A DNA stretch of 64,000 nt from Amaricoccus macauensis_A. GTDB lineage: Bacteria > Pseudomonadota > Alphaproteobacteria > Rhodobacterales > Rhodobacteraceae. The DNA lies in assembly GCF_049800915.1 (NCBI RefSeq), contig NZ_JBNAFY010000001.1, positions 186,001 to 250,000 of the forward strand. Reading direction: 5' to 3'. The position numbers were made by a program, and so were the translations under genes. The notes beneath the pieces are model-generated. The model saw only the letters and a program-made list of their open reading frames with translations. It was not told the origin of the DNA and ran no database searches. How positions within the stretch are numbered: position 1 is the first letter of the stretch; every line of letters begins with the position of its first letter. This document shows positions 37,329 through 45,735 of the stretch, piece after piece.

Positions 37329-37355
37329 GCGCCCGGACCTGAGCGGTCCGGGCGC
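37329..37355 (+). terminator. Hairpin terminator
   Basis: Perfect 11-bp stem GCGCCCGGACC/GGTCCGGGCGC with a 5-base loop, 10 bases after the iron-binding protein stop, followed by GTTCT. Confidence 0.7.
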
Positions 37356-37410
37356 GTTCTGCCACGCATGTGGTCCTGCCTGACGCTGCCTCTCTGTGGG
37401 GTCGGGCCAT

Positions 37411-37557
37411 CAGCCATTCCCGCAGCCTCTCGGGTTTCGGCAATCCGCCCGCGTGGACGAGCGTGCCATCGACCGAGACGCCGGGCGTGGATACGACACT
37501 GGCCATGGCGATGGATCTCGGGTCCAAGATTTTCTCCACATCGACTGCGATATTGAT
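37411..37557 (-). pseudogene. Relic of a small thioredoxin-like (redox-active disulfide protein 2) gene
   Basis: On the minus strand this stretch reads VEKILDPRSIAMASVVSTPG, then VSVDGTLVHAGGLPKPERLR, which matches the second half of small thioredoxin-like proteins of the MTH895/TM0996 type (cis-Pro in STPGV, HAGG loop). The first half with the CxxC active site is absent: upstream codons give RRPAGKLPQRPFRIN and a basic unrelated sequence. The frame also reads on past the normal end into the terminator of the iron-binding protein gene. It therefore looks like a truncated, non-functional copy. The spacer 37320-37661 holds nothing else I can support. Confidence 0.6.
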
Positions 37558-37661
37558 CCGGAACGGGCGCTGCGGTAGCTTTCCCGCTGGCCGGCGATGG
37601 CGTCGCCGCGCCCTTGTGTTGATTGTCCTGTACGCCCGGACGTTTTGGACGAGGGCATGAC

Positions 37662-38882
37662 ATGCAGTCCATCCAGGAACGCCCCCAGACTTTCATCTGC
37701 CACAACGGAGAGCGGGCACCACTGCCGTTCAGCTCGGCGGAATATGCCCGCAGGCTCGACGGCCTGCGCGCGATCATGACCGCGCAGGATCTGCCCGCGG
37801 TGCTGCTCACCTCGATGCACAACATCGCCTACTACTCGGGCTTTCTCTACTGCAGCTTTGGTCGGCCCTACGGGCTCGTGGTGACGCAGGAGAGCTGCAC
37901 CGTGGTTTCGGCCAACATCGATGCCGGGCAGCCCTGGCGGCGCAGCCATTGCGACAACGTCATCTATACGGACTGGCAGCGCGGCAATTTCTGGCACGCG
38001 GTCGCCGGGCTTGCGGGCAAGGTGGGGCGGCTCGGGATCGAAGGCGATCACCTGACCCTGGCGGCTCGTGACGCGCTCGAGGCGGCGGTGTCACCCGAAA
38101 CGCTAGTGGACGTGGCCCCGGCGACGATGGCGGCGCGCATGGTCAAGTCGGAGGAGGAGATCGCCCTGATCCGGGAAGGCGCGCGGATCGCGGATCTGGG
38201 CGGTGCAGCCATTCGCGAGGCGATCCGGGAGGGCACGCGCGAGATCGACGTGGCCATGGCCGGGCGCGATGCGATGGAGGCCGAGATTGCCCGCGCCCAT
38301 CCCGACAGCGAGTTGCGCGACACCTGGGTCTGGTTCCAGTCCGGGCTGAACACCGATGGCGCACACAACCCGGTGACGACGCGCGCGTTGCAGATGGGCG
38401 ACATCCTGAGCCTCAACGCCTTCCCGATGATCTCGGGCTACTACACGGCGCTGGAACGCACGCTCTTCCTCGGCGCGCCGGACGCGGCCTCGATGCGGCT
38501 CTGGAAGGCGAATGTGGCCGCCCACGAGATTGGTCTCTCATTGATCCGGCCGGGCATGAGCTGTTCCGCAATCTGCGCCGAGATCAACCGGTTCCTCGCG
38601 GACGAGGGTCTCCTGCAATACCGCTCCTTCGGCTACGGGCATTCCTTCGGCATGCTGAGCCACTACTACGGTCGCGAGGCGGGGCTGGAACTGCGCGAAG
38701 ACATCGACACGGTGCTGGCGCCGGGGATGGTGGTCTCGATGGAACCGATGCTCTGGGTGCCGGAGGGCACGCCCGGCGCGGGTGGCTACCGTGAGCACGA
38801 TATCCTCGTGGTGGGCGAGGCCGGTGCGGAGAACATCACCGGCTTCCCCTACGGCCCGGAGGCGAATGTCATCCGGGGGTGA
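37662..38882 (+). CDS. Creatinase (creatine amidinohydrolase)
   Basis: Creatinase hydrolyses creatine to sarcosine and urea. The 406-residue protein is very close to the Pseudomonas putida enzyme in memory alignment: SMHNIAYYSGFLYCSFGRPY, IYTDWQRGNFW, and the active-site His235 in SGLNTDGAHNPVTT. GHSFGMLSHYYGREAGLELR also matches. It belongs to the pita-bread fold but lacks the metal ligands of aminopeptidase P relatives, as creatinases do. The ATG at 37662 follows GAGGG. No sarcosine oxidase or creatininase gene lies adjacent, so it appears isolated. Confidence 0.93.
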   Translation: MQSIQERPQTFICHNGERAPLPFSSAEYARRLDGLRAIMTAQDLPAVLLTSMHNIAYYSGFLYCSFGRPYGLVVTQESCTVVSANIDAGQPWRRSHCDNVIYTDWQRGNFWHAVAGLAGKVGRLGIEGDHLTLAARDALEAAVSPETLVDVAPATMAARMVKSEEEIALIREGARIADLGGAAIREAIREGTREIDVAMAGRDAMEAEIARAHPDSELRDTWVWFQSGLNTDGAHNPVTTRALQMGDILSLNAFPMISGYYTALERTLFLGAPDAASMRLWKANVAAHEIGLSLIRPGMSCSAICAEINRFLADEGLLQYRSFGYGHSFGMLSHYYGREAGLELREDIDTVLAPGMVVSMEPMLWVPEGTPGAGGYREHDILVVGEAGAENITGFPYGPEANVIRG

Positions 38883-38897
38883 GCGACCGGGCCCGGT

Positions 38898-39077
38898 TCA
38901 GGCTTCGAGCTTGCGCAAGGCCTCCACGTCGGCATCGGTCAGAATCCAGCCGTTGACCATGTGAAATCCCGGTGTCGCCTTCACGGGCGGCACACGGCCC
39001 GCAAACGGCAGGGGCAGGGACAGGGAGGCGGCGCTGGCCAGGAGAAGCTTGAAGACGGTGCGGCGTGTGGTTTTCAT
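38898..39077 (-). CDS. Small Tat-signal protein, partner subunit of the adjacent GMC dehydrogenase
   Basis: This 59-residue protein begins MKTTRRTVFKLLLASAASLS, a twin-arginine motif (TRRTVFK) followed by a hydrophobic stretch, then a short mature part with GFHMVNGWILTDADVEALRK. AAGGA lies 7 bases before the ATG. It lies 21 bases after the GMC oxidoreductase gene on the same strand. Small Tat subunits pairing with signal-less FAD dehydrogenase subunits are known (for example fructose and gluconate dehydrogenases), so I infer it carries the GMC enzyme to the periplasm. Confidence 0.72.
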   Translation of the reverse strand: MKTTRRTVFKLLLASAASLSLPLPFAGRVPPVKATPGFHMVNGWILTDADVEALRKLEA

Positions 39078-39098
39078 GTCTGCGTCCTTGTCCCTTGT

Positions 39099-40658
39099 TC
39101 AGCGAATGACCGAATCGTCCGAAACCGAGGCCAGATTGCCTCCGGCGAGTTCCTCGGACAGGTGGTCGCCAAGCCGGAGCGCGAGTTCGACGATGGTGTA
39201 GGTCGGGTTGCAGTGTCCGGCGGTCGCGAAGACACTGCTGCCGCCCATGAAGAGGTTGCCGACACCGTGGACCCGGCAGTTGGCATCCACCACGCCTTCC
39301 CGAGGATTTTCGCTCATCCGAGTGGTGCACATGTGGTGGTGCGCGCCGACCTGATGGCCGGGTGTTCCCATTTCAGGCGGCGTCGGGTCCTCGTCCATGA
39401 GCCAGTCCGCGACCTTGACCCGGCCGATATGCTCCTTGGCGAGGTATTCCCCCATCACCGTGACGCAGGCCCGGTAGGTCTGGAAATCGAGCGGGCTGTG
39501 ACGCCAGTCGATGGCAAGCCGCTGGAGACCGAACCTGTCCTTCGTGTCCGAGAGCAGAACGCGGCTGTCCCGGTTCAGCGCCTGTTCGGCGATGCATCCG
39601 ATCTCGCCCTTGTGGAATTCGTCGGTCTTGAGGGCGTCGAAATACCGCGCGATCCCGCCGACATCGCATTTGAACGGCCGACCCAGCACGCGCTCGGCCA
39701 GTTCGGTCATGAAGTCCGATGTGCAGGCGACGGACCGCATGGCCTCGGTCTTGAGGTGCAGCGCATGGGTGTTGAGCAGCGCGTTGAAATTGAGGCATCC
39801 GGCGCGCTGCATGAATTCGGGGGTCGGGGCAAAGCCGGTCTTGGGGGGCACACGGTCCTCGAACAGGACCTCGCCCACGAGATAGGTGGGGTGTTCGCAG
39901 AAATAGCGGCCCACGAGATCGTGCTGGTTGCCGATGCCCTTGGGAAACTGGCTGTTGGCGTTGAGAAGCGCACGCGGGTTTTCCAGCGCCCCAAGGCAGA
40001 GGCAGTAGGAGCGGGCGCGCACGGTGAAGCCCCCATCCTCGGGGGCATAGGACTTGAAGACGGTCCCGGCCACCGCCGTGCCGTTCCCGTTCATGCGGAT
40101 GTCCACCAGGTTCGCGTTCACGACGAGCGTGATGCGGTCTGAGGCGTCGATTTCGTCCTGATATTTCCGGCCGATCATGGTCGGGGGATAGCTGAAGCGG
40201 AATCCGGGCAGGAAGAGGTCTTCCTCGGCGCCCTCGACGGTTTCGTCCGGGGTCGCCTCGGAGGGCGGAAGGTCGAGGATCGCCTCGGTTTCCGCGGCAT
40301 AGGGGCTCAGATCCTCCCAGCCGATGGGCCAGCCGCTGAGCGGGTGATGGGGTTGGGCCCGGTAGTCATAGGGGTCGAGCGCGCGGCAGCGTCCGCCCCA
40401 GTGGTTCGAGGAGCCGCCCAGGAAGCGCAGGCGCGTGATGTCGGTCGGGTAATAGGGCAACCCGACGATATCGCCCTCGTAGAGCTCCTGGCTCTCCGCC
40501 GTGATGTCGAGCCCGCCGCCTTCCATGAGCGCGACACTGAAGCCGTGCGCTGCCAGCCTGCGGGCGAGACTCATGCCTGCCGGTCCTGTTCCGACGATGC
40601 AGGCGTCGAAGGTCCTGTCGAAGAATGCGCGATCCGCATTCTGTGCATCGAGGATCAT
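39099..40658 (-). CDS. GMC-family FAD-dependent oxidoreductase (alcohol/sugar dehydrogenase type)
   Basis: The 519-residue flavoprotein has the FAD motif ACIVGTGPAGMSLARRLA, the GMC signature around FLGGSSNHWGGRCRALDP, and the GMC_oxred_C domain with the catalytic pair in FATAGHCNPTYTIVELALR. It has no signal peptide itself; the small Tat protein encoded just downstream probably exports it. The substrate is unknown. The ATG at 40658 has AGGAGG nine bases upstream. An AT-rich upstream region with a 14-bp palindrome may carry its promoter. Confidence 0.88.
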   Translation of the reverse strand: MILDAQNADRAFFDRTFDACIVGTGPAGMSLARRLAAHGFSVALMEGGGLDITAESQELYEGDIVGLPYYPTDITRLRFLGGSSNHWGGRCRALDPYDYRAQPHHPLSGWPIGWEDLSPYAAETEAILDLPPSEATPDETVEGAEEDLFLPGFRFSYPPTMIGRKYQDEIDASDRITLVVNANLVDIRMNGNGTAVAGTVFKSYAPEDGGFTVRARSYCLCLGALENPRALLNANSQFPKGIGNQHDLVGRYFCEHPTYLVGEVLFEDRVPPKTGFAPTPEFMQRAGCLNFNALLNTHALHLKTEAMRSVACTSDFMTELAERVLGRPFKCDVGGIARYFDALKTDEFHKGEIGCIAEQALNRDSRVLLSDTKDRFGLQRLAIDWRHSPLDFQTYRACVTVMGEYLAKEHIGRVKVADWLMDEDPTPPEMGTPGHQVGAHHHMCTTRMSENPREGVVDANCRVHGVGNLFMGGSSVFATAGHCNPTYTIVELALRLGDHLSEELAGGNLASVSDDSVIR

Positions 40659-41135
40659 CGTACTCGTCCTCCTGACATGTACATCCGCTCCATGCCCCGG
40701 TTTCTGCGTGTGAGGGGGGTGGAGCGGCACAACATCCGATGCCCGCAGTTCGGTCTGCGATTCACCGGCACGCGCGTTTCGAAAACAAACATGTGTCCAT
40801 GCTGCGTAATTCTGCAGAATTCGTGGGTCATCTAAATATTACGGTCAAATTCCGTATCGCGAATACTATATCGGATTCTTCCATTCATAAAGACAAAAAA
40901 TGATGAATACATAAAATTCGAAGCACCTTCCAGAATGCTCACGTCGGGCCGTCGCAGGTCCGCGATGGGACGGGGGTTGTCGATGTGTGGTTTTGTGCGG
41001 GTGTCCGGCCAATTCCGGAATCATCTCGCTCTGCGGATAATCCTATCAGGGTTCGGGGCTCGCGGAGAAGCGCTCATGACATTCGGCGAACGCAAATTCG
41101 CCCCTGTGACACAGAAGTCGCTTTATGAAGGTGGC
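40659..41135. other. 477-bp divergent spacer, AT-rich in the middle
   Basis: Between the GMC gene and pcs. Bases about 40790-40930 are clearly richer in A and T than the surroundings and read as promoter DNA for one or both genes. It holds a 14-bp palindrome at 40808. Open frames upstream of the pcs start lack coding character. Confidence 0.5.
40808..40821. promoter_or_regulatory. Perfect 14-bp palindrome, possible operator
   Basis: AATTCTGCAGAATT is a perfect palindrome about 150 bases upstream of the GMC gene, in AT-rich DNA. It has the look of a dimeric repressor site; the regulator is unknown. Confidence 0.35.
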
Positions 41136-41894
41136 ATGACGCATTACTCAGGGGGGATGAGAACGAAACCTTCCGCCTTCGCTGTCCATCTGTTCACCGC
41201 AACGGGCGCCGCCCTAGCCCTCCTGGCCCTTGTCGCGGCCAGCGCCGGGGAGTGGCGGGCGATGTTTCTCTGGCTCGGGATCGGTCTGGTGGTCGACGGC
41301 ATCGACGGGCCGCTTGCGCGGAAGTTCGACGTGAAGCGGAACGCCGCCAACTGGGACGGGACAATCCTCGACCTGGTGATCGACTATCTGACCTATGTCT
41401 TCATCCCGGCCTTCGCCCTGATCGGTTCCGGGCTGGTGCCCGGCATCTGGGCCATGCCCGCGGCGCTCTTCATGTGTCTGACCAGCGTGATCTACTACGC
41501 GGATACGCGGATGAAGGCCCAGGACAACAGCTTCGTCGGGTTTCCCGGCGTGTGGCACATGCCGCTTCTGGTGCTCTTCGTGACCTCGCCGCCCGGCTGG
41601 TTCATCGTCCTCTTCGTGCTGCTTCTGGGGTTGGGGCAGTTCACCGGGTTGAAATTCATCCATCCCGTGCGGACCCGGCGCTGGCGCCCGGCCAATCTCG
41701 CGGTGCTCATGCTCTGGTTCCTGCTCGCGGCCTTGAGCGTGTTCATGGATTTCAACGCGCCGCCCCTGCAGCACTGGCTGCTCGTGGCCACCAGTCTCTG
41801 GCTGCTCTTCGCGGGCATCCTCATGCAGATCATTCCGCCCGACGAGGTGAAAGAGGCTGACGAGGCTGGGGAGCCCCGGTTCAGCGATGCCTGA
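41136..41894 (+). CDS. pcs: Phosphatidylcholine synthase
   Basis: Pcs condenses CDP-diacylglycerol with choline to make phosphatidylcholine directly, in the inner membrane. The 252-residue protein has about eight hydrophobic helices and the CDP-alcohol phosphotransferase motif as DGIDGPLARKF, then NWDGTILDLVIDYLTYVF, with the pattern D-G-x2-A-R-x(n)-D-x3-D slightly altered, as in known Pcs. It aligns well with Sinorhizobium Pcs (FSVHILTASG versus FAVHLFTATG). The ATG at 41136 has GAAGG five bases upstream; an ATG at 41076 with GGAG is a possible longer start. Confidence 0.92.
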   Translation: MTHYSGGMRTKPSAFAVHLFTATGAALALLALVAASAGEWRAMFLWLGIGLVVDGIDGPLARKFDVKRNAANWDGTILDLVIDYLTYVFIPAFALIGSGLVPGIWAMPAALFMCLTSVIYYADTRMKAQDNSFVGFPGVWHMPLLVLFVTSPPGWFIVLFVLLLGLGQFTGLKFIHPVRTRRWRPANLAVLMLWFLLAALSVFMDFNAPPLQHWLLVATSLWLLFAGILMQIIPPDEVKEADEAGEPRFSDA

Positions 41895-42035
41895 GCCCGT
41901 TTGGGCCGGTTTCGGATCGCGAATGCGTGACAATTCCTCAAACCCACTGGACCGGACGGGCGGATCCGGTTGATGTCACTGTCCGTGCGCGGGTGTCGCG
42001 CCCGGTTGGAGGCTCGGCGGGAGGGCGGAAGTGCA

Positions 42036-43676
42036 ATGATTGGTCGGATCGCGCGCCTGGCGCTTGTTCTCGGCATTCTGATCCATGGGCAGGCGGCTCT
42101 GGCCCAGCAAGAGCAGGGTGCGCTCAGCCGCGCCGATCTCGTCGCCCGCGTGGCGGAGGGTCTCACCGCGGAGCCGGGGCAGCCGATCGCGGCGGGCGGT
42201 GTGCTCTACCGCTCCGATCCCGCGGCCCGGATCATCGCGGATCTGCCGGGCTGGCGGCCCGTCCTGCCCGCCACGCCCGAGCATTTCGGTGCGCGGGGCG
42301 ACGGTAGTGACGACACGGATGCGCTCGCAGCGGCCTTCTCCACGGGCAGCGTGCGGCTGACATCGGGCCGGACATACGGGTTTCGCCGGCTCGACGTGCC
42401 GCCCGATACGGTCGTGAGCAACCCCGGCGCGGAGTTGCGCTATATCGGGAAACCGAAGGACAAGGTCATCCTGCACGTGGGGCGCGGCGCCCATTGGGAC
42501 ACGCTCATCTACCGTGCCGCGATCGAGACCCGGCGCCAGTCCCCCTCGATCCTGATCGAAGGCGGCGCGAGCATCGGCGTGCTCGACATCGCGGCCGACA
42601 CCCAGCTTGACGCCAATGCCGTTCAGGTCGTGGGCGACGGGGTGGAGATTGGCCTCATGCGCAGCCGCAATTTCGGCCGGCCGCTCCTTGTCATGGACCC
42701 CGATGGCGGGATCGACGGGTTCCGGCTCGGCTGGCACGAGTTCGAGAGCATCGTGCGCGGCATCCGCCTCTTTGACGTGAGCAATTTCGAGATCGGCGGC
42801 GGGCGGCAATGGGGGCGCTCGCCACTTTCCCCGAACGAGGCGCCGGGGCGCAACAACCTGCTCCTCTCCGGCGTGCGACACGGGACCTTCGGGCCCCTCG
42901 ATCTCGGTGATGCGGCCGAGCATGCGATCCGGTTCGGCGGTGGCGGCGACGGACAGGGGCTTGCCTCGGAGGATGTTACCTTCGCGCCGCTCACCATCCG
43001 GCGACAGTCGGCCTCGGCCATCAAGCTGAACCCGGGCGTGGAGGGACGGGTGCGCGACATCCACTTCGCGGATGTGACCATCATCGATCCGTTCTGGCAA
43101 TCGGGGGAGAATGCGAAGGCCTCCCATCTCATCCGCATCAGCCATTCCGACCGGATCTCGATCGCGGGCGGCAGTGTCCGCCACGAAGCCCCCGATCCGG
43201 TGACGACCGAACCGGGCGTCGTCTTCGCCATCGCCGACAGCACCCAGGTGGATGTCGGGCCCTTCGTCGTCGCCTGTTGCGCGCGCGAGCTGGTCGCCTT
43301 TGTCGAGGACAATGACAGTCGCCGGGCCGGGTATCTCGGCGATATCCGCGACATCACCTTCGACGGCATCGATGACGCGCAGTCGCGGCCCCTGAGCCGC
43401 GCCCCGATCCGCTTCAAGACCTGCAACATCAAGGTGAAGGACATCCTCATCGACGGGCTCGACCTGCGCGATCTCGAAAACCAGAAGCTCGTCAAGCTTC
43501 CGGAATGCGATGTGGACATGGACGAGATCCGGGTGCGCGGTCAGATCGACGGCGTGAGCCGCGAAACCTTCGCCGGGATGCCCGAAGATATCGATATCGA
43601 GGCCGACCTGACGATGCCCGGCGGTCACCGGATGAAGGGCTCGCCCCGGGTGCTGCGGGATGCCCTGAGCGACTGA
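42036..43676 (+). CDS. Secreted right-handed beta-helix protein (pectate_lyase_3-like)
   Basis: The 546-residue protein has a Sec signal peptide (cleavage after ALA, residue ~24) and the opening motif HFGARGDGSDDTDALAAAF, which marks pectate-lyase-3/glycosyl hydrolase 28-type parallel beta-helices. Repeated short strand-turn units follow (for example VEIGLMRSRNFGRPLLV, FEIGGGRQWG, IHFADVTIIDPF). It may cut or modify a polysaccharide; the substrate is unknown. The ATG at 42036 has GGAGGGCGGAAG upstream. Next comes a glycosyltransferase and a tyrosine phosphatase gene, which hints at an exopolysaccharide role. Confidence 0.75.
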   Translation: MIGRIARLALVLGILIHGQAALAQQEQGALSRADLVARVAEGLTAEPGQPIAAGGVLYRSDPAARIIADLPGWRPVLPATPEHFGARGDGSDDTDALAAAFSTGSVRLTSGRTYGFRRLDVPPDTVVSNPGAELRYIGKPKDKVILHVGRGAHWDTLIYRAAIETRRQSPSILIEGGASIGVLDIAADTQLDANAVQVVGDGVEIGLMRSRNFGRPLLVMDPDGGIDGFRLGWHEFESIVRGIRLFDVSNFEIGGGRQWGRSPLSPNEAPGRNNLLLSGVRHGTFGPLDLGDAAEHAIRFGGGGDGQGLASEDVTFAPLTIRRQSASAIKLNPGVEGRVRDIHFADVTIIDPFWQSGENAKASHLIRISHSDRISIAGGSVRHEAPDPVTTEPGVVFAIADSTQVDVGPFVVACCARELVAFVEDNDSRRAGYLGDIRDITFDGIDDAQSRPLSRAPIRFKTCNIKVKDILIDGLDLRDLENQKLVKLPECDVDMDEIRVRGQIDGVSRETFAGMPEDIDIEADLTMPGGHRMKGSPRVLRDALSD

Positions 43677-43680
43677 GGCC

Positions 43681-43724
43681 CGGAGGACTGGCGGGGGCGA
43701 GTCGGAGGACTGGCGGGGGCAAGG
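43681..43724. repeat. Two tandem copies of a 22-bp unit
   Basis: The 18-base core CGGAGGACTGGCGGGGGC occurs at 43681 and 43703 with 4-base spacers, directly after the beta-helix gene stop. Role unknown; could be a replication slippage product. Confidence 0.7.
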
Positions 43725-43881
43725 CGGCTCCCTCCGGCCAGGGTGCGACGTGTGATCCGTATGACAACGCCCGTAACCCTGGCGGGACATGCGTCTTGTC
43801 GGACGCGTGGAGCGAGTGCTACGGAAGGCGCGTCGCGGCAGGATCGCGGCTCTTCCTCTTGCTGACTGAAGGGTGCTCTGG

Positions 43882-44868
43882 ATGGACAAGCCTCCCGTCG
43901 ACTGTTCCGGGGATCTCTATATCGCCTGGATCAACTTTCAGCGTCGGGCCTTGTCGATGCAGCAGGTTCTGGGCTTCGAACTGCATTTCGTGCCGTCGCC
44001 CTTCGAGACCAAGTGGCTGAAGCCGCTGGGCTATGTCTGGCAGGCCCTGCGGACGTCCTGGCTCGTGCTCACGCGGCGCCCGAAGCGGGTCTGGGTGCAA
44101 TCGCCGCCCACCTTCCTTCCGCATATCCTCGTGGTCCTGCGCCTTTTCAGGCGGTTCGGCATCGTGGCCGATACCCATCACGAGGCTCTGATCCCGCCCT
44201 GGGCGAAGGTTCCCGGCGCGCTTGGCGTTCTCAACCGGTGCAATACCGTGATGGTGCACAACAGCGAGTCGCTCGAAGAGGCCGCGCGGCTTGGCGTCGA
44301 TCGCAAGCGTCTTCTCGTGGTGGAGGACCCGCCGCCCCCGAACATGCAGGGCGACGCCAATGTGGCGGAAGCTGCGCGGCCCTATGTGCTCGTACCGTGC
44401 TCCTTCAAGTCCGACGAACCGATCGAGGTGCTGCTCGAGGCAGCGCGCGCCCTTCCGGACGTGGAGTTCCGGGTGACGGGCAACCGGGCGCGGGCCGAGG
44501 CGCAGGGCTATACCGAGGGCGCGCCGGAGAACGTCAATTTCACCGGCTTCATCCCGCTGGAGGATTACGACGCGACGCTCAAGGGGGCCGCAGTCGTGCT
44601 GGGCCTGACCAGCGAGGAGGGCATCCAGCTCAGTGTCGCGAACGAGGCGCTCGGGGCCGGGCGCCCGCTTGTCCTTTCGGACACGCGGGTTCTGCGGGCG
44701 ATGTTCGGATCGGCGGCTCTTCTGACACCCAATACTTCGCCGGGAATTTCTGCTACGCTGCGCGAGGCTCTCGACCGGCGCACTGAACTGGAGGAGCGCA
44801 GCCGCGCCCTCAGCGACCGGCGGCTGGCCGAATGGGTTGACGTGGTTCGTGTCATGGAAACGCAATAG
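43882..44868 (+). CDS. Glycosyltransferase, GT-B fold (GT4-like)
   Basis: The 328-residue cytoplasmic enzyme is shorter than many GT4 members. The N-terminal half resembles ALG14/GT-B acceptor domains (RVWVQSPPTFLPHILVVLRL, DTHHEALIPPWAKVPG). The C-terminal half has the nucleotide-sugar site with PCSFKSDEPIEVLLEAARAL, NFTGFIPLEDYDATLKGA and the GT4-like SEEGIQLSVANEALGAGRP. The ATG at 43882 has GAAGGG eight bases before. Sugar donor and acceptor are unknown. The tyrosine phosphatase gene lies 55 bases downstream, so both are probably co-transcribed. Confidence 0.85.
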   Translation: MDKPPVDCSGDLYIAWINFQRRALSMQQVLGFELHFVPSPFETKWLKPLGYVWQALRTSWLVLTRRPKRVWVQSPPTFLPHILVVLRLFRRFGIVADTHHEALIPPWAKVPGALGVLNRCNTVMVHNSESLEEAARLGVDRKRLLVVEDPPPPNMQGDANVAEAARPYVLVPCSFKSDEPIEVLLEAARALPDVEFRVTGNRARAEAQGYTEGAPENVNFTGFIPLEDYDATLKGAAVVLGLTSEEGIQLSVANEALGAGRPLVLSDTRVLRAMFGSAALLTPNTSPGISATLREALDRRTELEERSRALSDRRLAEWVDVVRVMETQ

Positions 44869-44923
44869 AACCATGGCATGGACTGGCAACGGACGTTGCG
44901 CTGGTTGCCCGGAGTGAAGACTG

Positions 44924-45640
44924 ATGAGCAAGAAATCCGCTGTGCCCAGCACGATGCGACGCTGGAAGGATGGCTGGGTCGAACTCGATCCATCCTCCGG
45001 GCTCTGGCGGCGAAATGCCTGGATCGACATGGTCTGCTTCGACGATGGCATATTCCGGCTGTTCTGGCGCAACCTGCATGAAGTGCATCCCGGTGTCTTT
45101 CGCAGCAATCAGCCCACACCCGGCCAGATCCGCGAGATCGTGGAGAAAGAGGGCATCCGGGCGATCCTGAACCTGCGCGGTCAGACGCTTTTCGGTTCCT
45201 ATCTCCTGGAGCGGGAAACCTGCGATGCGCTCGGGGTCGAACTGATCAACGTCAAGACCCATTCGCGACAGCTTCCCAGCGTGGCCAAGCTGCGTCAGAT
45301 CGACGAGATCTTCGCGACGATCCCGCAGCCGTTTCTCATGCATTGCAAATCGGGGGCCGATCGGGCGGGGCTGTCCTCGGCGCTTTACCTGCTCCTCCAC
45401 ACGGACATGCCGGTCGAGGCCGCGCAGGCGCAGCTTTCGGCGAAGTATCTTCATTTCCGGCGTTCCAAGACCGGGGTGCTGGACTTCATGATCGACAGCT
45501 ATGCCGCGCGCGCGCACCGCGCGCCGATCAGCTTCCGCGACTGGCTCTTCTCGGAATACGATCCCGACGCGCTCATGGCGCACTTCCAGAGCGGTAGGGC
45601 CGCGGATTTCCTCGTGGACCGGGTGCTTCACCGGGAATAG
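44924..45640 (+). CDS. Tyrosine/dual-specificity protein phosphatase
   Basis: The 238-residue protein has the phosphatase loop MHCKSGADRAGLSSALYLL (CX5R) and the preceding segment VHPGVFRSNQPTPGQIREIV, like bacterial DSP/Siw14-type phosphatases. The Asp general acid is probably in the QTLFGSYLLERETC region. In Roseobacter relatives such genes sit in cell-surface clusters, and here it follows a glycosyltransferase. Its substrate (protein or inositol/lipid phosphate) cannot be read. ATG at 44924 with GGAGTGAAG upstream. Confidence 0.85.
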   Translation: MSKKSAVPSTMRRWKDGWVELDPSSGLWRRNAWIDMVCFDDGIFRLFWRNLHEVHPGVFRSNQPTPGQIREIVEKEGIRAILNLRGQTLFGSYLLERETCDALGVELINVKTHSRQLPSVAKLRQIDEIFATIPQPFLMHCKSGADRAGLSSALYLLLHTDMPVEAAQAQLSAKYLHFRRSKTGVLDFMIDSYAARAHRAPISFRDWLFSEYDPDALMAHFQSGRAADFLVDRVLHRE

Positions 45641-45735
45641 GGGCCGAGGCGCCCCGCATGGCCCCGGAGCCTTGACGGCGGGGCCGCTGCGTCACATCTC
45701 GTGCGGGTCGACTAGAGTTATTCCGGAGACCCGCC

